DNA of 64,000 nucleotides from DATCMH01 sp036563505 (GTDB taxonomy: Bacteria > Pseudomonadota > Alphaproteobacteria > Rhizobiales > Beijerinckiaceae), in contig DATCMH010000025.1 of NCBI GenBank assembly GCA_036563505.1, positions 1 through 64,000 of the forward strand, given 5' to 3'. Shown piece by piece: positions 51,487 to 59,621 of this stretch (its first letter is position 1; the number at the start of each line of letters is the position of its first letter). The position numbers and the translations under genes are program-made. The notes under the pieces are model-generated. The model saw only the letters and a list, made by a program, of their open reading frames with translations, had not been told where the DNA came from and did no database searches.

Positions 51487-53716
51487 GCGCTTCCGGGCAC
51501 CGCCCGCTCCCGGCATCCCCGTGCTCCAGGTGAGCGGGCTCAACGTCTTCTACGGCCGCTCGCACGCCCTCCAGGGGGTCGACCTCACCCTGCAGCAGGG
51601 TGTGCTGTCGGTGGTCGGCCGGAACGGCATGGGCAAGACCACGCTATGCAAGGCGATCATGGGCCTGGTGCCGATCAGCGCCGGAACCATTCGCCTCTTC
51701 GGCGAGGAGATCGCCGGCCGGACCCCGGCCGAGGTGGCCCGTCGCGGCATCGGCTACGTGCCGCAGGGCCGCCGCCTCTGGCGCTCGCTCACCGTGGACG
51801 AGCACCTTCGCCTCATGCAGCGCGGCGCCCGCGGCGCCTGGACGCCCGAGCGCATCTACGACACGTTCCCGCGGCTCGCCGAGCGCCGGAACAATGGCGG
51901 CGCCCAGTTGTCCGGCGGCGAGCAGCAGATGCTGGCGATCAGCCGGGCGCTCCTGCTCAACCCCCGCCTCCTCGTCATGGACGAGCCGACCGAAGGTCTC
52001 GCGCCCGTCATCGTCGCGCAGGTGGAGGAGATGCTGGTGCGGCTCGCCGAGGCGGGCGACGTCGCGATCCTGGTCATCGAGCAGAATATCGGCGTCGCGA
52101 CCGAGATGTCGGACCCGGTCGCCATCATGGTCAACGGCCGCATCAATCGGATCATCGCGTCCGCGACCTTGGCCGGCGACCGCGACCTCCAGCAGCGCCT
52201 GCTCGGCGTCGGCCGGCACGGTCACGACGAGACGGACGGGGCCCCCGAAGCGGCAGCGGGCGGCCAGCCGGCGCCGCGTCTCCCCGCTGCTGGACCGACG
52301 CGGGTGTTCCTGTCGAACCCGGTTCTCCCGACCCGCTGGTCGCAGCCCGTGCCGGCCGCCCGGATCGAGGCGCAGGCGAGAACCATCACGCGGCCCGTGC
52401 TCGCCACCCGCGACGGGCTCCACGTCGCCGCGGTCGGACCTCTGGCGCAGGCCGCGGTCGGCGAGCCGGTCGTGATCGTCGCCGGCACCCTCGACACCAA
52501 AGGCGACGAGCTCCGCTTCATCCGCGACCTGCTTCGCGAGGAGGGCCTCCGGACCAGGCTCGTCGACCTATCGACCTCCGGACGAAGCGCGGGTGGCGAC
52601 GTGACCCCGCAGCAGGTTGCTCTCGCTTACTCGCGCGGCTCGGCCGGCCTCGCGTCCGGCGATCGCGGCACGGCGGTCGCGGCCATGACGGAGGCTTTCA
52701 AGGCCTGGCTCGGGCGGCAGCCGGACGTCCTCGGGATCATCTCGGCCGGAGGGTCGGGCAACACGGCCATGGTGACGACGGCCATGCAAGGGCTGTCCGT
52801 CGGCGTTCCGAAGATCATGATCTCGACGGTCGCGTCCGGCAACGTCGCGGCCTATGTCGGCGGCGCCGACGTCATGATGATGCATTCCGTGACGGACGTG
52901 CAGGGCCTCAACCGGATCTCCCGGACCGTGCTCACTAATGGCGCCCGCGCGATGGCGGGGATGGCCAGGGCCCGTCTGGCCGGACTGCGCCAGGAAACAG
53001 CAGCCCGGAGCCTCGAACCGGCGGAAAGGCCGCTCGTCGGTCTCACCATGTTCGGCGTCACCACGCCTTGCGTGCAGCAGGTCACGAAGCTTCTCGCCCG
53101 AGAATGGGAGGCCGTTGTCTTTCACGCCACCGGAACGGGCGGGCGGGCGATGGAGAAGCTCGTCGATTCCGGGATGCTGGCCGGCGTGATTGACGTCTCC
53201 ACGACCGAAGTTTGCGACATGATGATGGGCGGCATCCTGCCCGCGACCGAGGACCGCTTCGGCGCCATCATCCGCACCCGCATCCCCTATGTCGGATCTG
53301 TCGGCGCCCTCGACATGGTCAATTTCGCGGCGCCCGACACCGTGCCGACGGCCTATCGCGGCCGCAACCTCTACGCCCACAACCCCCAGATCACGCTCAT
53401 GCGCACCACCGCGGACGAGAACGCCCGCATGGGGCGCTGGATCGGCGAGCGGCTCAACGCCATGGAGGGGCCGGTCCGCTTCCTTCTCCCTGAGCGCGGC
53501 GTGTCAGCGCTCGACGCCCCGGGGCAGCCGTTCCACGATCCTGAAGCCGACGCCGCGCTGTTCCAGGCGCTGGAGCAGACCGTGCGGCCGACGGCCAACC
53601 GGCAGGTTCTGCGGCTGCCGCTCCACATCAACGACGCAGGCTTCGCGGCGGCGCTGGCTGAGCATTTCACGACGCTGCACGGCGGCCGACGCCGCGAGCG
53701 GGCGGCCAGGAGGTGA
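51479..53716 (+). CDS. LivF-type ABC ATPase fused to Tm-1-like (UPF0261) domain
   Basis: A 745-residue fusion. Residues 1-250 are a complete LivF ATPase: Walker A GRNGMGKTT (47-55), Q-loop YVPQGRRLW, signature LSGGEQQ (144-150), Walker B LLVMDEP (164-170) and H-loop-like EQNIG. A Pro/Ala linker (about 250-328) follows. From Glu329 a full UPF0261/Tm-1-like domain begins (VVIVAGTLDTKGDELRFI, GIISAGGSGNTAMVT, FHATGTGGRAMEKL), whose role in bacteria is unknown. The LivG gene overlaps its start by eight bases, and the TIM-barrel partner overlaps its end. Continuous frame, no frameshift sign. Confidence 0.9.
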   Translation: MAERFRAPPAPGIPVLQVSGLNVFYGRSHALQGVDLTLQQGVLSVVGRNGMGKTTLCKAIMGLVPISAGTIRLFGEEIAGRTPAEVARRGIGYVPQGRRLWRSLTVDEHLRLMQRGARGAWTPERIYDTFPRLAERRNNGGAQLSGGEQQMLAISRALLLNPRLLVMDEPTEGLAPVIVAQVEEMLVRLAEAGDVAILVIEQNIGVATEMSDPVAIMVNGRINRIIASATLAGDRDLQQRLLGVGRHGHDETDGAPEAAAGGQPAPRLPAAGPTRVFLSNPVLPTRWSQPVPAARIEAQARTITRPVLATRDGLHVAAVGPLAQAAVGEPVVIVAGTLDTKGDELRFIRDLLREEGLRTRLVDLSTSGRSAGGDVTPQQVALAYSRGSAGLASGDRGTAVAAMTEAFKAWLGRQPDVLGIISAGGSGNTAMVTTAMQGLSVGVPKIMISTVASGNVAAYVGGADVMMMHSVTDVQGLNRISRTVLTNGARAMAGMARARLAGLRQETAARSLEPAERPLVGLTMFGVTTPCVQQVTKLLAREWEAVVFHATGTGGRAMEKLVDSGMLAGVIDVSTTEVCDMMMGGILPATEDRFGAIIRTRIPYVGSVGALDMVNFAAPDTVPTAYRGRNLYAHNPQITLMRTTADENARMGRWIGERLNAMEGPVRFLLPERGVSALDAPGQPFHDPEADAALFQALEQTVRPTANRQVLRLPLHINDAGFAAALAEHFTTLHGGRRRERAARR

Positions 53717-54558
53717 GGAGCGTGCCGAACATCGACAAGGCGGAGCTGCTGCGCCGGTTCCACGACATGGCGGCCCGCGGAGAACCGATCGTCGGCGGCG
53801 GCGCCGGGACAGGACTCTCGGCCAAATGCGAGGAGGCCGGGGGCATCGACCTCATCGTGATCTACAATTCGGGCCGCTTCCGCATGTCGGGCCGGGGCTC
53901 CCTGTCCGGTCTGATGCCCTACGGGGACGCCAACGCGATCGTCATGGAGATGGCGGCCGAGGTGCTGCCGGTCGTCCGCAAGACGCCGGTCCTCGCCGGC
54001 GTCTGCGGCACCGACCCCTTCCGCCGCATGGACATGTTTCTCGACGAGGTCATCCGGATCGGCTTCGCAGGCGTCCAGAACTTCCCGACGGTCGGCCTGA
54101 TCGACGGGGTGTTCCGCCAGAACCTCGAAGAGACGGGCATGGGCTACGGTCTCGAGGTCGAGATGATCGCCCTTGCCAACCGCAAGGGCCTGCTCACGAC
54201 GCCCTACGTCTTCTCGGAAGCCGACGCGCGGGCGATGGCGGAGGCGGGAGCGGACATCGTGGTCTGCCATCTCGGCCTCACGACGGGCGGCAGCATCGGC
54301 GCCGAGACGGCCCTGACGCTCGAGGATTGCCTCGAGCGGGTCGACCGCTGGGCCGCGGCGGCCCGGGCCGTCAAAGATGATGTCCTGGTCCTGGTCCACG
54401 GCGGTCCCGTGGCCGAGCCCGCGGACGCCGACTTCATCTTCTCGAACGCCAAGGTGTGCCACGGCTTCTATGGCGCCTCCTCCATGGAGAGGCTGCCCGT
54501 GGAGATCGCGATCCGGGATCAGACCCGGGCCTTCAAGATGATCGGGCGGGGCTCATGA
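53713..54558 (+). CDS. TIM-barrel protein, phosphoenolpyruvate-hydrolase-like (Tm-1 C-terminal half)
   Basis: A 281-residue TIM-barrel protein. Family signs are PIVGGGAGTGLSAKCEEAGG, LIVIYNSGRFRMSGRGSLSG, LMPYGDANAIVMEM, and VCGTDPFRRMD. This is the family that is fused to UPF0261 in the plant Tm-1 resistance protein; in bacteria it is usually encoded next to UPF0261. The GTG at 53713 overlaps the fusion stop, with a second GTG at 53722 after GAGGAG also possible. Catalytic activity of the family is uncertain, so the name reflects resemblance only. Confidence 0.82.
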   Translation: MRSVPNIDKAELLRRFHDMAARGEPIVGGGAGTGLSAKCEEAGGIDLIVIYNSGRFRMSGRGSLSGLMPYGDANAIVMEMAAEVLPVVRKTPVLAGVCGTDPFRRMDMFLDEVIRIGFAGVQNFPTVGLIDGVFRQNLEETGMGYGLEVEMIALANRKGLLTTPYVFSEADARAMAEAGADIVVCHLGLTTGGSIGAETALTLEDCLERVDRWAAAARAVKDDVLVLVHGGPVAEPADADFIFSNAKVCHGFYGASSMERLPVEIAIRDQTRAFKMIGRGS

Positions 54559-54566
54559 GGCGGCCC

Positions 54567-54714
54567 GCCCCCTCCACCATGCTTCGCATGGTTCCGCTCC
54601 CCCTGCGGGGGAGGAGACGAGGCGGCGCGATCAGCGTCTCCTCCCCCGCAGGGGTGGTCTGTATCTCCTCCCCCGCAGGGGGAGGGGGACCGCCCAAAGG
54701 GCGGTGGAGGGGGC
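54567..54714. repeat. Palindromic intergenic repeat, family C, copy 1
   Basis: A 148-base element between the TIM-barrel and flotillin-like genes. It starts GCCCCCTCCACCATGCTTCG and ends AAGGGCGGTGGAGGGGGC, with inner arms built from CTCCCCCTGCGGGGGAGGAG and its complement, including a triplicated CTCCTCCCCCGCAGGGG motif. It matches 59463-59614 and the end of the window. The flotillin start at 54754 has its own GGGGAG site after the repeat. Confidence 0.8.
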
Positions 54715-54753
54715 CGCACGCCGAACGAAAAAGCAAACGGGGAGAAACTCGAC

Positions 54754-57687
54754 ATGACCGGGCAGCTGATCGGAGCGCTGATCCTCTGGCTCATCCTGGC
54801 GGTGATCGTGATCGCGATCGTCGTCTATCTCGTGAACTGGCTCTACCGGCGTTCTTCGAAGGAAGTGTCCTTCGTCCGCACCGGCCTCTTCGGGGAGCGG
54901 GTCGTGATCAACGGCGGCGCCTTCGTGCTGCCGATCATCCATGACGTGACCCCCGTGAACATGAACGTCCTGCAGCTCGCGGTGACGCGGTCGAAGGAGG
55001 ATGCGCTCATCACCCGCGACCGGATGCGGGTCGACGTCGATGCCGAGTTCTACGTCCGGGTGCGGCCGCAGCGGGAGGCGGTGTCGGTGGCGGCCGCGAC
55101 CCTCGGGCGGCGGACGCTCCAGCCCGACCAGCTCAACTCCTTGCTGTCCGGCAAATTCATCTCGGCGCTGCGCTCCGTCGCGTCTGAAATGACCATGGAG
55201 GAGATGCACGAGCAGCGCGGGATATATGTTCAGCGCGTGAAGGAAGCCGCGGCCGAGGCGCTAGATCAGAACGGGCTCCAGCTGGAATCGGTCGCGCTCA
55301 CCGACCTCGACCAGACGGACCTGCAATACTTCAACCCGTCTAACCGGTTCGACGCGGAGGGCCTGACACGGATCATCGCCGAGATCGAGGGGCGGCGAAA
55401 GCTGCGCAACGATATCGAGCAGGACTCCGTGATCCTGATCCGAACCCGAAACCTGGAGGCGGAGCGCCAGGCCCTCGACATCGAGCGCGAGAGCGAGGCG
55501 GCTCGGCTCGAGCAGCAGCGCGAGATCGAGATCAAGCGGGCCGTCCAGCGGGCGGAGATCGCCCGTGAGCGCGCCGCGCGCGACACGGAAGCCGAGCAGG
55601 CGCAGATCCAGTCCCGGGAGGAAATCGAGAAGGCGCGCATCGCCAACGAGCGCGCCATCAGCGAGGCGCGGATCGCCTCGGAGCGGGACATCCGCCAGCA
55701 GGAGATCGCGCGCACCCGCGCCGTGGAGGAAGCCGAGATCGCGGCTCGCGAACAGGTCGAGCGCGCCCGCATCACCAACGAGCAGCTCATCAACGCGGCC
55801 CGCATCGCCTCCGAGCAGGAGATCCGCCAGCGGGAGATCGAGCGCTCCCGGCTGATCGAGGCCGCGGAAATCTCGGCGCGCGAGGCGACGGAGCGCGCCC
55901 GCGTTCAGCAAGAGGCGGTGGTCAGCGCCGAGCGGATCGCGCGCGAGCAGGAGACCCGGAACCTCGAGATCGAGCGGACCCGAGCCCTCGAACAGGAGGA
56001 GATCGCCGCGCGGGAGGCCGTCGAATCGGCCCGGATCGCCCAGGAGGAGCGCGTGCGCGCGATGCAGATCGCTCGGAACAGGGCGCTCGACGAGGCGGAG
56101 ATCGCCGCGCGGGAGGCGATCGAGAAAGCCCGCATCGCGCAGGAGGACGCCGTCACGGTCGACCGGGTCACGGTCGAGAAGCGCAGACGGCTCCTGGAGA
56201 TCGGGCGCGAGGAGACGGTGGAGGCGGCCGAGATCGCCTCGCGCGAGAGCGTCGAGCGCAAGCGCATCGCCCAGGAGCGCGCCGTTTCGGCGGAGCGCAT
56301 CCAACGGGATGAGGAGGTGCGCAACCTCGAGATCGCGCGCAACCGGGTCATCGACACGGCGGAGATCAGCGCGCGGGAGGCGGTCGAGGCCGCCCGCATC
56401 GCTCAGGACAAGGCGGTTGCCGCCGAGCGGATCGCGGCTGACCTCGCCACCAAAGAGCTCGAGATCCGGCGTGCGCAGGAGCTGGAAGCAGCCGAACTTC
56501 AGCGCCGCGATGCCGTCGAGCGCCAACGGATCGCGACCGAACTCGCGCTCGATCAGGCCCGCATCGTCTCAACGAGAACGCGCGAGCTTCAGCAGATCGA
56601 CCAGAAGCGGATCGTGGAGATCGCCGAGGAGGACCGTGCGATCAACTTGGCCAGCAAGCGCGTCGAGCGCACCGAAGCGGACCGCTCCTTGCGGCAGGCC
56701 GAGATCGTGACGCGTCAGGAACTCGAACGCGCGGATGTCGAGCGCGAGCAGGCGCTCGAGGCGGCAAGACTCGAGCGCCGGCGCGCCATCGAGCAGCTCG
56801 AGGTCGCCCGCGTTCAGGCCTTGCAGGAAGCGCAGATCGCCTCGAACGAGGAGGTGGAGCGCGCCCGCATCGCCTCCGATCGCGGCCTCGACGAGGCGCG
56901 GGTGCTGCGCCAACGCGATCTGCGCAAACTCGAGATCGCGCGGGAGCGCGACGTCGAGGCCGCCGCGATGGACAAGGCGATCACGCTTTTCGCCAAGTCG
57001 CTGGAGGAATCCGCCGCGCGGGCCCGGGCCGAGACGGCGCGGGTCGAGGCCGTCGAAGCCGAGGAGAAGGTCAAGACCGTGCGGGAAAGCGAGGAGGCGC
57101 GTCGGCGGCAGACCGTCGAAGTGCTCCTGGCGCAGACCGCGGCCGAGGAGACCCGGATCGCGGCCGAGGCCGACCGCGTCCGCCGCTCTGTCGAGGCCGA
57201 GGCGCAGAAGCTTCTCTACGAGGCCGAGAACGTCCTCTCCGACGGCGCCCGCTACGGGCTCTTCCGGCGGCGCCTCCTCGATCGGATCGAGGGCATCGTG
57301 CGCGAGAGCGTGAAGCCCATGGAGAAAATCGAGGGCATCCGCATCCTCCACGTCGATGGTCTCGCCGGCGTGAACGGGGCCGGGGGAGGAGGTGGGCTTG
57401 GACGATCCCCCACGGACGAGGTGATCGAATCCGCTCTGCGTTATCGCGTGCAGGCGCCGATGATCGACCAGGTCCTGAAGGAGATCGGCATCGAGGGCGG
57501 CAATCTCGCCAAGATGGGCGGGCTGATGCGCGAGGCCTCCGACATGCAGCGCGTCGCCAAGGACGCGGCCGCCCAGCAGCCCAAACCCGATGGGGCGAAG
57601 GCGGACGGGGCCTCGCCGAACGGCGCCGAGGCGAAAGCTCCCGACGGCGCCGCACGCCGGTCCGACGCTCCGACCAAGAAGGCGTGA
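54754..57687 (+). CDS. Giant flotillin-like membrane scaffold protein
   Basis: A 977-residue protein. An N-terminal hydrophobic segment (about 8-28) anchors it; the SPFH/PHB domain covers about 32-200 (VSFVRTGLFGERVVINGGAF and AVTRSKEDALITRDRMRVDV). Residues 284-625 form 44-residue repeats, each four 11-residue hendecads (see repeat entry). The coiled region continues to about 830, and the tail has IDQVLKEIGIEGGNLAKMGG, typical of flotillins. Usual flotillins have 400 to 700 residues, so this is enlarged. Bacterial flotillins organise membrane microdomains; a role in gathering the hydroxylase or importer is inferred. Confidence 0.88.
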   Translation: MTGQLIGALILWLILAVIVIAIVVYLVNWLYRRSSKEVSFVRTGLFGERVVINGGAFVLPIIHDVTPVNMNVLQLAVTRSKEDALITRDRMRVDVDAEFYVRVRPQREAVSVAAATLGRRTLQPDQLNSLLSGKFISALRSVASEMTMEEMHEQRGIYVQRVKEAAAEALDQNGLQLESVALTDLDQTDLQYFNPSNRFDAEGLTRIIAEIEGRRKLRNDIEQDSVILIRTRNLEAERQALDIERESEAARLEQQREIEIKRAVQRAEIARERAARDTEAEQAQIQSREEIEKARIANERAISEARIASERDIRQQEIARTRAVEEAEIAAREQVERARITNEQLINAARIASEQEIRQREIERSRLIEAAEISAREATERARVQQEAVVSAERIAREQETRNLEIERTRALEQEEIAAREAVESARIAQEERVRAMQIARNRALDEAEIAAREAIEKARIAQEDAVTVDRVTVEKRRRLLEIGREETVEAAEIASRESVERKRIAQERAVSAERIQRDEEVRNLEIARNRVIDTAEISAREAVEAARIAQDKAVAAERIAADLATKELEIRRAQELEAAELQRRDAVERQRIATELALDQARIVSTRTRELQQIDQKRIVEIAEEDRAINLASKRVERTEADRSLRQAEIVTRQELERADVEREQALEAARLERRRAIEQLEVARVQALQEAQIASNEEVERARIASDRGLDEARVLRQRDLRKLEIARERDVEAAAMDKAITLFAKSLEESAARARAETARVEAVEAEEKVKTVRESEEARRRQTVEVLLAQTAAEETRIAAEADRVRRSVEAEAQKLLYEAENVLSDGARYGLFRRRLLDRIEGIVRESVKPMEKIEGIRILHVDGLAGVNGAGGGGGLGRSPTDEVIESALRYRVQAPMIDQVLKEIGIEGGNLAKMGGLMREASDMQRVAKDAAAQQPKPDGAKADGASPNGAEAKAPDGAARRSDAPTKKA
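55603..56625 (+). repeat. Tandem 44-residue (132-bp) hendecad repeats inside the flotillin-like gene
   Basis: Coding repeats begin at residues 284, 328, 372, 416, 449, 493, 537 and 581 with the pattern (A)EI-AARE-VE-ARI. Each unit spans 44 residues (132 bases) except one of 33 (99 bases), so all are multiples of 11. Similar units are AEIAAREQVERARI, AEISAREATERARV and AEISAREAVEAARI. The 11-residue period implies a right-handed-type coiled coil. Confidence 0.85.
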
Positions 57688-57693
57688 GGCACG

Positions 57694-58131
57694 ATGGCTC
57701 GCGTCTACATCTCGAGCGTCATCGCCGCGCCCGCGGCCCGGGTCTGGGCCCGCGTGCGCGACTTCAACGGGCTGCCGAACTGGCATCCGGCCATCGCCGA
57801 GAGCCGGATCGAGAACGGCGAGCCTTCCGACAAGGTCGGCTGCATCCGCGCCTTCTCCCTGCGCAACGGGGACCGGCTGCGCGAGCAGCTTCTCGGCCTC
57901 TCCGACTACGACATGTTCTGCACCTACTCGATCCTGGATTCGCCGATGCCGCTGACGAACTACGTGGCGACGCTCAGGCTCACGCCCGTGACGGACGGCG
58001 ACCGCACGTTCATTGAATGGTCCGCGGATTTCGATTGCGCGCCGGAACGGGAAGCCGAGCTCGTCGCCGGCATCGGCGGCAACGTCTTCCAGGGCGGCTT
58101 CGACGCCCTCAAGCGCGCGTTCGGCGGGTGA
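57694..58131 (+). CDS. SRPBCC family protein, CoxG-like (first)
   Basis: A 145-residue START/SRPBCC-fold protein: ISSVIAAPAARVWARVRDFN, GLPNWHPAIAESRIENGEPS and LREQLLGLSDYDMFCTYSIL. This family includes CoxG, linked to maturation of or substrate delivery to CO dehydrogenase-type hydroxylases, as well as cyclases. It precedes a paralogue by five bases, and molybdenum hydroxylase genes follow, which favours the CoxG comparison. Ligand-binding function is inferred. Confidence 0.82.
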   Translation: MARVYISSVIAAPAARVWARVRDFNGLPNWHPAIAESRIENGEPSDKVGCIRAFSLRNGDRLREQLLGLSDYDMFCTYSILDSPMPLTNYVATLRLTPVTDGDRTFIEWSADFDCAPEREAELVAGIGGNVFQGGFDALKRAFGG

Positions 58132-58136
58132 ACGAC

Positions 58137-58589
58137 ATGCCCCGCGTCGTCCGCAGCACCATCATCGACGCCCCGGTCGACGCGCTCTGGTCGGTGCTTC
58201 GCGACTTCAACGGGCACGATACCTGGCACCCGATCGTCGCCCGCAGCGAGATCGAGCGCGGCCAGCCCTCCGACCGCATCGGTTGCGTCCGGCGCTTCAC
58301 GCTTCAGGACGGGAGCGAGCTGCGCGAGCAGCTGCTCACCCTCTCGGATCTCGAGATGACGTTTTCCTACTGCCTGCTCGACACGCCGATCCCGCTCTTC
58401 AACTACGTCGCCCATGTCCGGCTTTTGCCGGTGACCGACGGAAACCGGAGTTTTTGGCACTGGGAGAGCCGCTTCACGACGCCCGCGGGCCGGGAGGAAG
58501 AGCTCGCCGCGACCGTCGGCGACGAGGTCTACACCAACGGGATCGAGGCCGTGCGCCGCTTGCCCGAACTCGCGCGTGCAGGGACTTAA
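58137..58589 (+). CDS. SRPBCC family protein, CoxG-like (second)
   Basis: A 150-residue paralogue of the preceding gene. Nearly every motif recurs: STIIDAPVDALWSVLRDFNG, DTWHPIVARSEIERGQPSDR, LREQLLTLSDLEMTFSYCLL, and RLLPVTDGNRSFWHWESRF. A GTG at 58128 overlaps the first gene stop and is an alternative start. The tandem pair looks like a local duplication followed by divergence. Together they may bind two related ligands or act as a heterodimer; this is inference. Confidence 0.82.
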   Translation: MPRVVRSTIIDAPVDALWSVLRDFNGHDTWHPIVARSEIERGQPSDRIGCVRRFTLQDGSELREQLLTLSDLEMTFSYCLLDTPIPLFNYVAHVRLLPVTDGNRSFWHWESRFTTPAGREEELAATVGDEVYTNGIEAVRRLPELARAGT

Positions 58590-58592
58590 GCG

Positions 58593-59429
58593 ATGCCGAT
58601 CGAGGTTCGAACCTGCGCGACGATCGCCGAAGCCGCCGGCCTCTTGTCAGGGGACCGGAACGCGCGTCTCATCGCGGGCGGCACCATCGTCATGCGTGAC
58701 GTGAACGAGGGCCGGATCACGGACGGCATGCTCGTGCGGATCACGGATCCAGCCTTTTCCCGCATCCAGACGGGCGGCAGCCGGATCGAGCTGGGCGCCG
58801 GGGTCACCATGGCGGCCGTTCTCGCCAGCCGCGACCTGTCCTTCCTGCACCCGGCCGCGCGCGCGATCGGCGGTCCCGCGGTCCGCAGCGCCGCGACGGT
58901 GGGCGGCAACCTCTTCGCGCCCGCTCCTTACGGCGACTTCACGGTCGCGCTGCTCGCGCTCGACGCTCAGCTGACGGTGCAGTCCGGCTACGGCGGCGGG
59001 CGAGCGGTCCCGCTCGAAGAGTTTCTGGCCAGCCGCGAGCGCGGCGGGCAAGGACGTGGTGGGGATGGGCTCGTGACGGCGGTGCAGTTCACCCGGCCGG
59101 CGAGCCCCGCCGACCTCCGCTTCCGCAAGGCGAGCCGCGTGCGGCCGAAGGGCATCTCGGTGCTCTCCATCGCCGCGCATCTGCCGATGTCGGGCGGGCG
59201 GGTCGCCGGGGCGCGGGTCGCCTACGGCGCCATGGCGCCCACGCCGGTCCGCGCCAAGGGCGTCGAGCGCGCCCTGGAGGGCCGGGCGCTCGACTCGGCG
59301 GCGATCGGGGCCGCCCGTCAGGCGGCGGGCGACGGTATCAAGCCTGCCACCGACGCGATCGCCAGCGAGTGGTATCGCCGCGAGGTGCTGCCCGTCCATC
59401 TCGGCCGGATGCTGGCGGGAGAGAGGTGA
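58593..59429 (+). CDS. Molybdenum hydroxylase FAD-binding subunit (CoxM-like)
   Basis: A 278-residue medium subunit of the xanthine dehydrogenase/CO dehydrogenase family. FAD motifs are IAGGTIVM (about 27-34) and TVGGN (102-106), with GPAVRSAATVGGNLFAPAPY. The C-terminal CODH-type domain (about 175-278) is present (GAMAPTPVRAKGVERALEGR). It follows the SRPBCC pair by four bases and precedes CoxS-like and CoxL-like genes, separated by repeat C. Transfers electrons from the iron-sulfur subunit to an acceptor. Confidence 0.9.
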   Translation: MPIEVRTCATIAEAAGLLSGDRNARLIAGGTIVMRDVNEGRITDGMLVRITDPAFSRIQTGGSRIELGAGVTMAAVLASRDLSFLHPAARAIGGPAVRSAATVGGNLFAPAPYGDFTVALLALDAQLTVQSGYGGGRAVPLEEFLASRERGGQGRGGDGLVTAVQFTRPASPADLRFRKASRVRPKGISVLSIAAHLPMSGGRVAGARVAYGAMAPTPVRAKGVERALEGRALDSAAIGAARQAAGDGIKPATDAIASEWYRREVLPVHLGRMLAGER

Positions 59430-59462
59430 AGCGATGGTTCGATGCGTTCGTCCGGCTGCGGC

Positions 59463-59614
59463 ACCCCCTCCACCAAGCTCCGCCTGGTTCCCCTCCCCCA
59501 GAGGGGGAGGAGACGCGTGCCGCAAGCGGTTCGGCTTCGCGGAAGACTCGACATCGCCCCATGGTCTCCTCCCCCTCTGGGGGAGGGGAACCGCCCGAAG
59601 GACGGTGGAGGGGG
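59463..59614. repeat. Palindromic intergenic repeat, family C, copy 2
   Basis: A 152-base element between the CoxM-like and CoxS-like genes, starting ACCCCCTCCACCAAGCTCCG and ending GAACCGCCCGAAGGACGGTG plus GAGGGGG. Inner arms CCTCCCCCAGAGGGGGAGGAGAC and its complement flank a 35-base middle. It shares the outer boxes with the copies at 54567-54714 and 63881-64000. Confidence 0.85.
59607..59614 (+). promoter_or_regulatory. Ribosome binding site of the CoxS-like gene, part of repeat C
   Basis: GGAGGGGG sits seven bases before the ATG at 59622 and is the terminal box of repeat C copy 2 (59463-59614). It is the only purine-rich Shine-Dalgarno candidate there, so the repeat appears to supply the translation signal. 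Confidence 0.6.
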
Positions 59615-59621
59615 CCGCGCC

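Noticed and set aside
55603..56625. Regular DNA repeats suggesting a CRISPR array or minisatellite
   Set aside because: The 132-base period is in frame, units are diverged at DNA level, and the protein repeat is a coherent hendecad coiled coil.
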